DNA of 64,000 nt from Dickeya dianthicola NCPPB 453 (lineage in GTDB: Bacteria > Pseudomonadota > Gammaproteobacteria > Enterobacterales > Enterobacteriaceae), in the NCBI RefSeq assembly GCF_000365305.1, contig NZ_CM001841.1, forward strand, positions 1,109,653 to 1,173,652, written 5' to 3'. The first letter of the stretch is position 1; every line of letters begins with the position of its first letter. The position numbers and the translations under genes were made by a program. Shown piece by piece: positions 30,174 through 40,726 of this stretch. The notes beneath the pieces are model-generated. The model ran no database searches and had not been told where the DNA came from. It saw only the letters and a list, made by a program, of their open reading frames with translations.

Positions 30174-30503
30174 ATGTTTGGTAAAGGCGGTTTAGGCAAT
30201 CTGATGAAGCAAGCTCAGCAGATGCAGGAAAAAATGCAGAAGGCGCAGGAAGAGATCGCCAGTCTGGAAGTGACCGGGGAATCGGGCGCCGGGCTGGTGA
30301 AGGTGACCATTAATGGCGCCCACAACTGCCGTCGTGTTGAAATCGACCCCAGTCTGATGGAAGACGATAAAGAGATGCTGGAAGACCTGATTGCGGCGGC
30401 CTTCAATGATGCGGCGCGTCGTATCGCCGAAGTCCAGCAGGAAAAAATGGCGTCGGTTTCCAGCGGTATTCCGCTGCCGCCCGGCTTTAAGATGCCGTTC
30501 TGA
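30174..30503 (+). CDS. ybaB: YbaB/EbfC nucleoid-associated protein
   Basis: A 109-residue homodimeric DNA-binding protein that associates with the nucleoid. The N terminus is Met/Gln-rich and helical ([18 protein letters not shown]), then the conserved [20 protein letters not shown] and the C-terminal PPGFKMPF. It sits between dnaX and recR and its stop overlaps the recR start (TGATG), so the two are coupled. Confidence 0.96.
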   Translation: MFGKGGLGNLMKQAQQMQEKMQKAQEEIASLEVTGESGAGLVKVTINGAHNCRRVEIDPSLMEDDKEMLEDLIAAAFNDAARRIAEVQQEKMASVSSGIPLPPGFKMPF

Positions 30504-31108
30504 TGCAAACCAGCCCGCTTCTTGAATCGTTGATGGAAGCGCTGCGCTGTTTACCCGGCGTGGGGCCAAAATCGGCGCAGCGCATGGCGTTTCATCTGTT
30601 GCAGCGCGATCGCAGCGGCGGTATGCGTTTGGCGCAAGCGCTCACCCGCGCGATGTCGGAGATCGGTCATTGCGCTGACTGCCGGACTTTTACCGAGCAG
30701 GAGATCTGCACCATCTGCGCCAATCCGCGTCGTCAGCAGAACGGCCAGATTTGTGTGGTGGAGAGCCCGGCGGATATTCATGCCATCGAGCAGACCGGAC
30801 AGTTCGCCGGCCGTTACTTTGTGCTGATGGGGCGCCTGTCGCCGCTGGATGGCATCGGTCCCGGCGATATCGGGCTGGATCGGCTGGAAGAGCGTCTGGC
30901 GACGGAAACCATCAATGAAGTGATTTTGGCCACCAACCCGACGGTGGAAGGCGATGCAACCGCCAATTACATCGCCGAGCTGTGCGCCGAACAGGGTGTG
31001 ATGGCCAGCCGTATCGCCCACGGCGTGCCGGTGGGCGGCGAGCTGGAAATGGTGGACGGCACCACGCTGTCTCACTCGCTGGCTGGGCGGCACCCCATCC
31101 GGTTCTGA
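30503..31108 (+). CDS. recR: RecR, recombination mediator
   Basis: RecR works with RecF and RecO to load RecA on gapped DNA. The 201-residue product has an N-terminal helix-hairpin-helix ([17 protein letters not shown]), a C4 zinc finger ([16 protein letters not shown]), a Toprim domain ([21 protein letters not shown]) and the C-terminal Walker-like segment. The ATG overlaps the ybaB stop. A 17-bp tandem repeat follows in the gap before htpG. Confidence 0.97.
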   Translation: MQTSPLLESLMEALRCLPGVGPKSAQRMAFHLLQRDRSGGMRLAQALTRAMSEIGHCADCRTFTEQEICTICANPRRQQNGQICVVESPADIHAIEQTGQFAGRYFVLMGRLSPLDGIGPGDIGLDRLEERLATETINEVILATNPTVEGDATANYIAELCAEQGVMASRIAHGVPVGGELEMVDGTTLSHSLAGRHPIRF

Positions 31109-31148
31109 TTTCTGCGGCCGCCTGTCGGCGGCCGACATGCCGTAAATA

Positions 31149-31208
31149 TTGTTGTTGTGGTCAAATTTGTTGTTGTGGTCAATTTGTTGTTGTAGTCAAT
31201 GTGGTCAA
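31149..31208. repeat. Tandem repeat, 3+ x 17 bp, between recR and htpG
   Basis: Units of the form TTTGTTGTTGTGGTCAA begin at 31149, 31166 and 31183, with a truncated fourth unit TGTGGTCAA. They lie just upstream of the htpG heat-shock promoter. Confidence 0.92.
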
Positions 31209-31221
31209 TTACAGTTTCCCC

Positions 31222-31250
31222 CTTGAAACCCCATCGGTTTATCCCCATCT
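31222..31250 (+). promoter_or_regulatory. Sigma-32 heat-shock promoter of htpG
   Basis: CTTGAAA (31222-31228), a 14-bp spacer and CCCCATCT (31243-31250) match the sigma-32 consensus with correct spacing. Confidence 0.92.
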
Positions 31251-31305
31251 GTTGCTTATCCTCCGTTGAATCAGCCTGAATAAATACGTATTGAGGGAAG
31301 TAATA

Positions 31306-33195
31306 ATGAGTATGAAAGGCCAAGAAACCCGTGGCTTCCAGTCAGAAGTGAAGCAACTGCTGCACCTGATGATCCATTCGCTGTATTCCAATAAAGAAGT
31401 ATTCCTGCGCGAATTGATCTCCAACGCATCCGATGCGGCGGATAAATTGCGCTTCCGCGCGCTGTCGGCGTCGGACCTGTACGAAGGCGACGGTGAGTTG
31501 CGCGTTCGGGTATCGATCGATAAAGAACAGCGGACCCTGACCATTAGCGATAACGGCATCGGCATGAGCCGCGATGACGTGATTGATAACTTGGGGACCA
31601 TCGCCAAATCCGGCACCAAAGCGTTTCTGGAGTCTCTCGGTTCCGATCAAGCCAAAGACAGTCAGTTGATCGGTCAGTTCGGGGTCGGTTTCTATTCCGC
31701 GTTTATCGTTGCCGATAAGGTGACGGTGAAAACCCGCGTGGCGGGCGCCAGCGCCGATCAGGGCGTATTTTGGGAATCCGCCGGTGAAGGCGAATACACC
31801 ATCGCCGACATCGTCAGGGCGGAACGCGGCACTGAAATCACCCTGCACTTGCGTGAAGGCGAGGATGAGTTCCTCGACAACTGGCGCGTGCGTTCGGTGA
31901 TCAGCAAGTATTCCGATCACATCGCGTTGCCGGTGGAAATTGAATCCCGCACTGAAAGCGAGGAAGAGGGCGGGGAAGAAACCGTCGCCTGGGAGAAGAT
32001 CAACAAAGCTCAGGCGTTGTGGACCCGCAACAAGTCTGACATCAGCGATGACGAATACCACGAGTTCTACAAGCACATCGCCCATGATTTTACCGACCCG
32101 TTGAGCTGGAGCCACAACCGGGTGGAAGGGAAGCAGGAATACACCAGCCTGCTGTACATTCCCTCCCAGGCACCGTGGGACATGTGGAACCGCGATCACA
32201 AACATGGCCTGAAACTGTACGTGCAGCGCGTGTTCATTATGGACGATGCCGAACAGTTCATGCCGACCTACCTGCGTTTTGTGCGCGGTCTGATCGACTC
32301 TAACGACCTGCCGCTCAACGTATCCCGCGAAATCCTGCAAGACAACCGCGTGACGCAGAGCCTGCGCACTGCGCTGACCAAGCGCGTGCTGCAGATGCTG
32401 GAAAAACTGGCTAAAGACGACGGCGAAAAATACCAGACCTTCTGGAGCCAGTTCGGTCTGGCGCTGAAAGAAGGCCCGGCGGAGGATAGCGGCAACCGCG
32501 AAACCATCGCCAAACTGCTGCGTTTCGCCACCACCCATAACGACAGCGATGCCCAGACCGTGTCGCTGGACGACTACATCAGCCGCATGGTGGAAGGCCA
32601 GGACAAAATCTATTACATCACTGCCGACAGCTACGCCGCCGCCAAGAGCAGCCCGCATCTGGAGCTGTTCCGCAAAAAAGGCATCGAAGTGCTGCTGCTT
32701 TCCGAGCGCATCGATGAATGGATGATGAGCTACCTGACTGAATTTGACGGTAAGTCCTTCCAGTCGGTCAGCAAGGCCGACGAGTCGCTGGACAAACTGG
32801 CGGATGAGGCTGACGAGTCGCAGAAAGAAGCGGAAAAAGCGCTGGAGCCGTTTGTCGATCGCGTCAAGACGCTGCTGGGCGAGCGTGTGAAAGAGGTCCG
32901 TCTGACTCACCGCCTGACCGACACCCCGGCGATTGTCACCACTGACGCCAACGACATGAGCACCCAGATGGCGAAGCTGTTCGCCGCTGCGGGCCAGCAG
33001 GCGCCGGAAGTGAAGTACATTTTCGAACTGAACCCGGAACATGCGCTGGTGAAACGCGCTGCCGACACGCAGGATGACGCGCAGTTCGGCGAGTGGGTGG
33101 AACTGCTGCTGGAGCAGGCGCTGTTTGCCGAGCGGGGTACGCTGGAAGACCCTAACCAGTTTATCCGTCGAATGAACCAGTTACTGACCGCCTGA
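31306..33195 (+). CDS. htpG: HtpG, bacterial Hsp90 chaperone
   Basis: HtpG is a dimeric ATP-dependent chaperone induced by heat. The 629-residue product follows E. coli HtpG. The GHKL ATPase motifs are [31 protein letters not shown] and [11 protein letters not shown]; the middle domain includes [11 protein letters not shown], and the C-terminal dimerisation region ends FIRRMNQLL. The ATG at 31306 has GAGGGAAG upstream at a good distance; the ATG two codons later aligns with the annotated E. coli start and is the alternative. Expression is from the sigma-32 promoter at 31222-31250. A strong terminator follows. Confidence 0.97.
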   Translation: MSMKGQETRGFQSEVKQLLHLMIHSLYSNKEVFLRELISNASDAADKLRFRALSASDLYEGDGELRVRVSIDKEQRTLTISDNGIGMSRDDVIDNLGTIAKSGTKAFLESLGSDQAKDSQLIGQFGVGFYSAFIVADKVTVKTRVAGASADQGVFWESAGEGEYTIADIVRAERGTEITLHLREGEDEFLDNWRVRSVISKYSDHIALPVEIESRTESEEEGGEETVAWEKINKAQALWTRNKSDISDDEYHEFYKHIAHDFTDPLSWSHNRVEGKQEYTSLLYIPSQAPWDMWNRDHKHGLKLYVQRVFIMDDAEQFMPTYLRFVRGLIDSNDLPLNVSREILQDNRVTQSLRTALTKRVLQMLEKLAKDDGEKYQTFWSQFGLALKEGPAEDSGNRETIAKLLRFATTHNDSDAQTVSLDDYISRMVEGQDKIYYITADSYAAAKSSPHLELFRKKGIEVLLLSERIDEWMMSYLTEFDGKSFQSVSKADESLDKLADEADESQKEAEKALEPFVDRVKTLLGERVKEVRLTHRLTDTPAIVTTDANDMSTQMAKLFAAAGQQAPEVKYIFELNPEHALVKRAADTQDDAQFGEWVELLLEQALFAERGTLEDPNQFIRRMNQLLTA

Positions 33196-33216
33196 TTTGT
33201 ATTCCGGCGACAGTGA

Positions 33217-34098
<882 letters not shown>

Positions 34099-34113
34099 TT
34101 CCGTTTTTCTGGT

Positions 34114-34143
34114 GCGCCATCATCGCTGATGGCGCTTCTTCCC
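34114..34143 (+). terminator. Probable terminator of adk
   Basis: The hairpin GCGCCATCA-TCGC-TGATGGCGC is followed by a T-rich stretch (TTCTT). Confidence 0.6.
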
Positions 34144-34322
34144 GCATTCTCCTGCTGTTTTTCCCTCTTTTATTGCTTTCGACAATTTTTATTGCTTCTG
34201 GCAATTGCTGGTATCGGCCTTAACCATGCAGCCCGCCGTTTTTCACGGCGGCGTTTCCGCTACAATGACACTCCGTTCCCGTCTAAACGATGATGCCGAA
34301 ACGGCAGCAGAGGAAAACGTTG

Positions 34323-35285
34323 ATGAAAAAAGAAAAACGCGGTGTGCTGATGGTGAATCTGGGCACACCGGATGCACCGACGCCGCAGGCGGTAAAACGT
34401 TATCTGGCCGAATTTCTGAGTGACAAACGCGTTGTGGATCTGAACCGGCTGCTGTGGTGCGCCATCCTGCGCGGCATTATTTTGCCGACCCGTTCGCCGC
34501 GGGTGGCAAAGCTCTACCAGTCGGTGTGGATGGACGCGGGATCGCCGCTGCTGGTTTACAGCCGCCGGCAGCAACAGGCGCTGGCAGCAAGTCTGCCGGA
34601 TAGGCCGGTGGAGCTGGGTATGAGCTACGGTTCGCCGAGTCTGCAATCCGCGCTGGATGCACTGCTGGCGCAGGGCGTCACTGAGGTGACGGTGTTGCCG
34701 ATGTACCCGCAGTACTCCAGCTCCACCACTGCCGCCGTGTGGGATGGACTGGCAAGGCTGCTGAGTACCCGGCGGCAGGTGCCGGGCATCCGTTTTATCC
34801 GTGATTATGCCGAGCATCCGGCGTATATCGCGGCGCTGAAGCACCGCGTCGAACAGTCATTTGCAGAGCATGGCGTGCCGGATAAGCTGGTTATTTCATT
34901 CCACGGTATTCCGCAGCGCTATGCTGACGAAGGCGATGATTATCCTGAACGCTGTGCCGCGACGGCTCAGGCGTTGACCGCCGCGCTTGGCTTGCCGGCG
35001 GAACAGGTGATGATGACCTTCCAGTCCCGCTTCGGTCGTGAAGCCTGGCTGACGCCTTATACCGATGAAACCATGCAGGCGCTGCCGCAGCAGGGGATGA
35101 AACGGGTTCAGGTCATCTGCCCCGGTTTTGCCGCCGACTGTCTGGAAACGCTGGAAGAAATCAAAGAACAGAACCGGGAAATATTCCTGCATGCCGGCGG
35201 AGAGTCTTTCCATTATATCCCGGCGCTGAACGACGACCCGCAGCACATTGCGTTGCTGGCGCAGTTGGTGACCGAGCCGGCGTAA
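34323..35285 (+). CDS. hemH: HemH, ferrochelatase
   Basis: HemH inserts Fe2+ into protoporphyrin IX, the last step of protohaem synthesis. The 320-residue length equals that of E. coli. It has the start [20 protein letters not shown], the catalytic region [18 protein letters not shown] with the metal-binding His, and [15 protein letters not shown]. The ATG at 34323 is chosen because [10 protein letters not shown] aligns with the family. It is convergent with ybaL across a 67-bp gap holding a palindrome. Confidence 0.97.
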   Translation: MKKEKRGVLMVNLGTPDAPTPQAVKRYLAEFLSDKRVVDLNRLLWCAILRGIILPTRSPRVAKLYQSVWMDAGSPLLVYSRRQQQALAASLPDRPVELGMSYGSPSLQSALDALLAQGVTEVTVLPMYPQYSSSTTAAVWDGLARLLSTRRQVPGIRFIRDYAEHPAYIAALKHRVEQSFAEHGVPDKLVISFHGIPQRYADEGDDYPERCAATAQALTAALGLPAEQVMMTFQSRFGREAWLTPYTDETMQALPQQGMKRVQVICPGFAADCLETLEEIKEQNREIFLHAGGESFHYIPALNDDPQHIALLAQLVTEPA

Positions 35286-35319
35286 GGCCGGACATTGTAT
35301 GGTGATGAACGGTACGTGA

Positions 35320-35344
35320 CGTCAGGCGCCAGCAGCGCCTGACG
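35320..35344. terminator. Palindrome between convergent hemH and ybaL
   Basis: A 10-bp stem (CGTCAGGCGC with GCGCCTGACG) and a 5-nt loop lie between the two stops; there is no T tract, so the function is inferred from position. Confidence 0.45.
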
Positions 35345-35352
35345 GGGACGGT

Positions 35353-37038
35353 TTAGAGCGGGCATACTTTGGCGGCGGCCATCTCGTCGACGTTCAGCAT
35401 AGTGATCATGGTTTCGGCGATTTCCCGCTCGCCCATGATCACGTGATCGGCGCCGTGCTCGGTAATGTAAGCCACTTCGTCGTCATAGTGGGCCCGGGCG
35501 ATGATTTTCAGGTCCGGACGACGCGCTCTCGCCGCCGCCACAATTTCCCCGGCTTCGTAGCCGTTGGGGATGGTCAGCAACAGCCAACTGGCGCAGTCGA
35601 GACGGGCGATGTCCATGATATCGGGCCGCGTGGCGTTGCCGAGCACCGTTTTTATGCCTTGTTCCCGCAGCGCATCGACGCGCGCGCGCGAGGTTTCAAT
35701 CACCACCATCGGTACGCCAGCCTGATACAACCGAGCGCCGATCAGGCTGCCTACACGACCATAACCCACCAGCAACGCATGATTGCACAGGTCTATCGGG
35801 ATCTGTTTTTCCTCTTCGATCGCTTCTTCGACGATCTGCTCTTCAATGGTTTCATGCTTGGCCAGATAGCGCTCCAGCAGGGCAAACAGCAGCGGGTTGA
35901 TCATGATCGACAAAATCGCGCCGGCCAGCACCAGATTGCGGCCGTTTTCCGACAGCATGCCAAGCGAAATGCCGAGGCCGGCCAGAATAAAGGCGAACTC
36001 GCCAATCTGCGCCAGGCTGACGGAAATGGTCAACGCCGTGCGTTTGGAATGCCCGAACATGTGTACCAGAAAAAAGGCGGCCATTGATTTGCCAATCACG
36101 ATAATCAGCAACGTGCTCAGCACCGCCAGCGGCTCGCTCACCAGGATCATCGGGTCGAACAGCATGCCGACGGAAACGAAGAACAGCACGGCGAACGCAT
36201 CGCGCAGCGGCAGGGTGTCGTGCGCGGCGCGCTGGCTCAGTTCCGACTCATTCAGCACCACGCCGGCGAAAAACGCGCCCAGCGCAAACGAGACGTCAAA
36301 CAGTTTGACCGCGCCGAACGCGATGCCGAGCGCCATCGCCAGCACCGACAGCGTAAACAGTTCGCGTGAACCGGTACTGGCGCTTTTCGCCAGCACCCAC
36401 GGCACCACGCGCCGGCCCACCACCACCATCAGCGTAATGAACGCCACCACTTTGCCAAGCGTAATCGCCAAATCCTGCAACAGCTTGCCGGTATTGGCGG
36501 CGTCGGTTTTCAGCATGTCGGCGAACGCCGGCAGCAGCACCAGCGTCAGCACCATCGCCAGGTCTTCGACAATCAGCCAGCCAATGGCGATTTGCCCGCG
36601 TTGGCTGTCGATTAACTGGCGTTCTTCCAGTGCGCGCAGCAGCACCACGGTACTGGCGGTGGACAGACACAAACCAAACACCAACCCCTCAGACAGGCTC
36701 CAGCCCAGCAGCGACGACAACCCGGCGCCCAGCAGGGTCGCCATCATGATTTGCGCTACCGCACCGGGAATGGCAATCGACTTCACTGCCATCAAGTCCC
36801 CTAACGAGAAATGCAGCCCAACGCCAAACATCAGCAAGATCACGCCCAGTTCGGCGATTTCCGGCGCTAGTTGAGTATCGGCGACAAAACCCGGCGTAAA
36901 GGGACCGACCATCACACCGGCCACCAGATACCCGACCAGCGGGGAAATACGCAGTCGGTTGGCCAGGATGCCCAGCAGAAAAGCCAGCACTAGGCCGACG
37001 GCCATTGTGGAGATTAAGGGGGTGGCATTATCATGCAT
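35353..37038 (-). CDS. ybaL: YbaL, CPA2-type cation:proton antiporter with TrkA-N domain
   Basis: A 561-residue inner-membrane protein of the KefB/KefC family. About twelve helices span residues 8-385, including the conserved GYLVAGVMVGPFTPGF and LIVEDLAMVLTLVLLP. The cytoplasmic C terminus has an acidic linker (EEQIVEEAIEEEKQIP) and a RCK/TrkA-N nucleotide-binding domain beginning HALLVGYGRVGSLIGARLY. The E. coli homologue's physiological ion is not settled. The start at 37038 aligns with E. coli and has AAGGAG 6-7 bp upstream; an in-frame extension to 37107 is unlikely. Confidence 0.93.
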   Translation of the reverse strand: MHDNATPLISTMAVGLVLAFLLGILANRLRISPLVGYLVAGVMVGPFTPGFVADTQLAPEIAELGVILLMFGVGLHFSLGDLMAVKSIAIPGAVAQIMMATLLGAGLSSLLGWSLSEGLVFGLCLSTASTVVLLRALEERQLIDSQRGQIAIGWLIVEDLAMVLTLVLLPAFADMLKTDAANTGKLLQDLAITLGKVVAFITLMVVVGRRVVPWVLAKSASTGSRELFTLSVLAMALGIAFGAVKLFDVSFALGAFFAGVVLNESELSQRAAHDTLPLRDAFAVLFFVSVGMLFDPMILVSEPLAVLSTLLIIVIGKSMAAFFLVHMFGHSKRTALTISVSLAQIGEFAFILAGLGISLGMLSENGRNLVLAGAILSIMINPLLFALLERYLAKHETIEEQIVEEAIEEEKQIPIDLCNHALLVGYGRVGSLIGARLYQAGVPMVVIETSRARVDALREQGIKTVLGNATRPDIMDIARLDCASWLLLTIPNGYEAGEIVAAARARRPDLKIIARAHYDDEVAYITEHGADHVIMGEREIAETMITMLNVDEMAAAKVCPL

Positions 37039-37545
37039 TCCGACTCCTTTGCCATGCGTAACGAGAATGAGCGGATATTCCTGAGCCGGCAGAGGGTGGT
37101 GGCTCATGAATGCGGTTGTGGCTCCGAATGCTTATGTACCCTGCCGGCTCAAACCGTTCCCTATCCGTATACCGATGGCGCTATTCAACCTCAGAGGGGG
37201 GGAAACCGTCAGGAAGACGGGCAGAGTGAGACATAAATGGTGTTTTTCATCTATTTAAATAGTGTAACACATATTTTCGGTTAAATTATTGCTTTTATCG
37301 TTGATATATAGAGCTAATTCAGCCTCTGTTTGCGGGGAAATCCCGTCAGCAGCGCCCGTAGTTATTTCTGTCATTATTCAAGTGACGGATTATTCGAATG
37401 ATAGTATGGCCGCTCTGCGATAGCGCGCGGTGTCTCAGGTTCATCATAACCTCAACCACCCGGCCCCGATTTGTGTTAATTTGTGCGCGTGACAGCAGAT
37501 TTACTGTAACAATTCTATAAGGAATTTTTATTACGGGGAGCGGTT
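37039..37545. other. Intergenic region between divergent ybaL and ushA
   Basis: No gene is supported here. The right half is AT-rich and must contain the ushA promoter, but no unambiguous -35/-10 pair or operator stands out. Confidence 0.5.
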
Positions 37546-39198
37546 ATGCATTTTTCTGTCAAAAATCTGGGATGCCTAATGGCGGTAACGCTGGCGCTGT
37601 CGTCAACTTACGCGCTGGCATGGGAAAAAGATAAAACCTACAACATCACTATCCTGCATACCAATGACCACCACGGTCATTTCTGGCATAACGACTACGG
37701 CGAATACGGCCTGGCGGCGCAGAAAACGCTGGTGGATCAGATTCGCCAGGAAGTGGCAGGCAACGGGGGCAGCGTGCTGCTGCTGTCGGGTGGGGATATC
37801 AACACCGGGGTGCCGGAATCTGACCTGCAGGACGCCGAGCCGGATTTTCGCGGCATGAATCTGGTGGGCTATGACGCGATGGCGCTCGGCAACCATGAAT
37901 TCGACAACCCGCTCACGGTATTGCGCCAGCAAGAAAAGTGGGCGCATTTTCCGCTGCTTTCCGCCAACATCTACCAGAAAAGCACCAAAAAGCGGTTGTT
38001 CAAGCCTTACACGCTGTTTGACCGTCAGGGAATCAAGATTGCCGTTATCGGCCTGACGACTGACGATACCGCCAAAATCGGCAATCCGGAGTATTTCCAC
38101 GACATCGAGTTCCGCAAGCCGGCCGACGAGGCGAAAAAGGTAGTGGAACAACTGCGCAAAAAAGAGAAACCGGATGTCATCATCGCCGCCACCCACATGG
38201 GGCACTACGATAACGGCGAGCACGGTTCCAACGCGCCGGGCGATGTGGAAATGGCGCGCAGCCTGCCGGCGGGGTATCTCGACATGATCGTCGGCGGCCA
38301 TTCGCAGGACCCGGTGTGCATGGGCAGCGAGAATAAAAAACAGGTGAATTATGTGCCCGGCACGCCCTGCGCGCCGGATCGCCAGAACGGCAGCTGGATT
38401 GTACAGGCGCATGAGTGGGGCAAGTACGTCGGTCGCGCCGATTTTACTTTCCGCAACGGCGAGCTGACGCTGGCGCACTATCAGCTGATTCCAGTCAACC
38501 TGAAGAAAAAAATCGAGAAGGCCGACGGCACCAGTGAACGCGTGTACTACACCCAGGAAATCAACCAGAACCCGGACATGATGAAACTGCTGACGCCGTT
38601 CCAGGAAAAGGGCAAGGCGCAGCTGGATGTGAAAGTGGGGAGTGTGAATGGCCGGCTGGAAGGCGACCGCAGCAAGGTCCGCTTCGTGCAGACCAACCTG
38701 TCGCGGGTGCTGTTGTCCGCCCAACTGGAACGGGCCAAAGCGGACTTCGCGGTAATGAGCGGCGGCGGCGTGCGGGATTCGATTGAACCTGGCGACATCA
38801 GCTACAAGACCCTGCTCAAGGTGCAACCGTTCGGCAACACACTGGCATACGCTGACCTGACAGGTAGCGAGGTGGAGAAATACCTGGCGGTGGTCGCCAA
38901 TAAAAAGGTGGATTCCGGCGCGTATGCCCAGTTCCTGAATGTCAGCTTGGAGGCGGACGGCACCGGCGTGAAGAACGTGAAGATCAAGGGCGAACCGCTG
39001 CAGGCAGACAAGATCTACCGTATTTCTACCTTGAACTTTAACGCCACCGGCGGTGACGGCTACCCGAAACTGAGCGACCTGCCGAGCTACGTCAATACCG
39101 GCTTTGTGGATGCCGAAGTGCTGCGTCAGTACGTCGAGAAACATTCTCCCTTGCAGGCGGCAGATTACGAGCCGAAAGGCGAGATTGTTTATAAATAA
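37546..39198 (+). CDS. ushA: UshA, periplasmic UDP-sugar hydrolase / 5'-nucleotidase
   Basis: UshA hydrolyses external nucleotides and UDP-sugars for nucleoside and phosphate salvage. The 550-residue length equals that of E. coli. A signal peptide is cut after YALA (residues 22-25). The metallophosphatase domain has ILHTNDHHGHF, GNHEFDNP, TDDTAK, ATHMGHYDNGEHGSN and GGHSQDPVC. The C-terminal substrate domain has VMSGGGVRDSIEPGDISYK and FNATGGDGYPKL. It is monocistronic, followed by a hairpin terminator and an ERIC element. Confidence 0.97.
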   Translation: MHFSVKNLGCLMAVTLALSSTYALAWEKDKTYNITILHTNDHHGHFWHNDYGEYGLAAQKTLVDQIRQEVAGNGGSVLLLSGGDINTGVPESDLQDAEPDFRGMNLVGYDAMALGNHEFDNPLTVLRQQEKWAHFPLLSANIYQKSTKKRLFKPYTLFDRQGIKIAVIGLTTDDTAKIGNPEYFHDIEFRKPADEAKKVVEQLRKKEKPDVIIAATHMGHYDNGEHGSNAPGDVEMARSLPAGYLDMIVGGHSQDPVCMGSENKKQVNYVPGTPCAPDRQNGSWIVQAHEWGKYVGRADFTFRNGELTLAHYQLIPVNLKKKIEKADGTSERVYYTQEINQNPDMMKLLTPFQEKGKAQLDVKVGSVNGRLEGDRSKVRFVQTNLSRVLLSAQLERAKADFAVMSGGGVRDSIEPGDISYKTLLKVQPFGNTLAYADLTGSEVEKYLAVVANKKVDSGAYAQFLNVSLEADGTGVKNVKIKGEPLQADKIYRISTLNFNATGGDGYPKLSDLPSYVNTGFVDAEVLRQYVEKHSPLQAADYEPKGEIVYK

Positions 39199-39210
39199 TT
39201 AATGTGTAAT

Positions 39211-39253
39211 GCGGTTTCTGTTCTGTTATTGGGGATGGAAACCGCTGTTTTTT
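39211..39253 (+). terminator. Probable terminator of ushA
   Basis: Arms GCGGTTTC (39211-39218) and GAAACCGC (39238-39245) are followed by TGTTTTTT; the loop is long (19 nt). Confidence 0.7.
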
Positions 39254-39283
39254 CAACTGAAAAACGTCTGCGATATAACGTTG

Positions 39284-39410
39284 TATACCCTAAATAATTC
39301 GAGTTGCGGGAAGGCGGCGACGCAGCGAATCCCCAGGAGCTTGCTCAAGTAAGTGACTGGGGTGAGCGAGGAAAGCCAACGCACCTGCAACTTGAAGTAT
39401 GACGGGTATA
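39284..39410. repeat. ERIC element (copy B)
   Basis: A 127-bp element bounded by TATACCC and GGGTATA, with the core AGTAAGTGACTGGGGTGAGC, in the orientation opposite to copy A. Confidence 0.95.
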
Positions 39411-39817
39411 GATGAATGCGTCATTTTTATGATGGCGTATCGAAATGTATTGTGATTATCTCGAAATATTGCAGGGTAATTATTAATAATAAATATTATT
39501 CGATGTCCTATTTAAATTTATCAGGGATAAATAAACTGTGGTTTGATTGCTAAGTAAACATTGCTTGATGAAAGGTATGCCGGGCTGATAAATAACCTGG
39601 GGTGATTTTTAAGATACCGGTATAAATAACTGCTGACTGTCAGATTGGATCGGGTTAATGCCATTAATAAAAAAGATAATCACATTGACATTTATTAATT
39701 TTATCGATTAGGATAAAAAACACTCATGGCGTTTTTTAATGGATTAATTTCTCGATTATTTTTTCCATGAAATAAAATCATATTAATTTATCAAGAATGT
39801 TTTCAGGAGATTTAATG
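39411..39817. other. AT-rich leader region of the small secreted protein gene
   Basis: About 400 bp, clearly more AT-rich than its surroundings, with many short A/T runs and no supported gene. It presumably carries the promoter of the gene at 39818. The composition suggests acquired DNA or H-NS control (inference). Confidence 0.5.
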
Positions 39818-40216
39818 ATGCGCCGTACTTCCATCAGTGTATTTATGCTGGCATTTGCTTCTTTCGCCAGTGCAGCAGCAACAACTATAACCGTTGATTC
39901 TCAAAGAAATTGTCTGACGGCTCCATCAATGGATACCCTGTCGGGCACATCGGCAAAATTTTCGTTAGAGCAAGGAAGGTATGTTTTGTCTCTTGTTTCT
40001 AATAGTATGAATTGTACCAGTTCATCAAGTAATAGTTGCCCTATCGATACAGTCATGGTGCAAGGTGGATTTAAAAATGCTCGTTGGGGCGTCTCTGTTA
40101 CCAGCACTCCGATTGTTGTGGACACAACGACATCACCGTTTATCGCTTATATCAGCGACGATAATTGCAATGATAATATTGGTCAGGCGACATTGTTGAT
40201 ACAAAAAGCAAACTAA
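39818..40216 (+). CDS. Small secreted protein of unknown function, four cysteines
   Basis: I do not recognise this protein with certainty. It has 132 residues from the ATG at 39818 (AGGAGA lies 7 bp upstream; the adjacent ATG at 39815 adds one Met). Residues 1-20 form a Sec signal peptide (MRRTSISVFMLAFASFASA). The mature ~112 residues are Ser/Thr-rich, with four Cys (NC-LTAP, NC-TSSSSNSC, DDNC-ND) suggesting two disulfides. The end, FIAYISDDNCNDNIGQATLLI, resembles the acidic D-x-DN-x-G loop at the C terminus of some Ca-dependent lectin-like beta-sandwiches, a weak similarity. It stands between two ERIC elements in an AT-rich stretch next to a chemoreceptor and a pectinase gene. A role outside the cell, perhaps with plant surfaces, is a guess from context. 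Confidence 0.75.
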   Translation: MRRTSISVFMLAFASFASAAATTITVDSQRNCLTAPSMDTLSGTSAKFSLEQGRYVLSLVSNSMNCTSSSSNSCPIDTVMVQGGFKNARWGVSVTSTPIVVDTTTSPFIAYISDDNCNDNIGQATLLIQKAN

Positions 40217-40285
40217 TTAATTTCCAGGCAATTTAATTTATGGGGATAGATCTGGTTTTAAAGGTAAACTCAGGTTTATACCCGT

Positions 40286-40412
40286 TATACCCAAAATAAT
40301 TCGAGGTGCAGGAAGGCGGCAACCGAGTAAACCCCCAGGAGCTTACATAAGTAAGTGACTGGGGTGAGCAAGGGCAGCCAACACACCTGCAACTTGAAGT
40401 ATGACGGGTATA
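40286..40412. repeat. ERIC element (copy C), nested in an older ERIC
   Basis: An intact 127-bp ERIC (TATACCC to GGGTATA, core AGTAAGTGACTGGGGTGAGC). It is flanked by TATACCCGT on the left (40277-40285) and by ATACTTCAAGTTGCAAGTGC on the right (from 40412), which together form the end of a second ERIC. Confidence 0.93.
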
Positions 40413-40726
40413 TACTTCAAGTTGCAAGTGCGTTGGCTTTATTACTCGGCCCATCCCTCAGCCTAAAGGGCCAACGCTGTTACTATCGTCATCGTCATCG
40501 CTTCCTCACTGGCTACTTCCCCGCCTGTGCGGTTTACGCAGATTGAGTGTAAACCAGATTTATTAATGAATAATCTTTTTTATGCTCAAAAAACATATAA
40601 GTAAAACATATGTTTTATGCTATTTAAAAAAGATAATGCGTTGCTGATTTTATTAAAAATAGTGTCGTAAACGGTGGGTGTGGCATAGGAAATTGATAAC
40701 ATAACCTCATAAAAGGTGATCAAACA
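40413..40726. other. Degenerate ERIC remnant and AT-rich upstream region of the chemoreceptor gene
   Basis: The first ~30 bp are the broken outer ERIC end. A region with GGGCCAACGC pairing back to GCGTTGGC follows, then ~170 bp of AT-rich DNA up to the chemoreceptor start. No gene is supported. Confidence 0.55.

Noticed and set aside
31342..33042. Open frame of ~570 codons opposite htpG
   Set aside because: Shadow of a strongly conserved chaperone gene.
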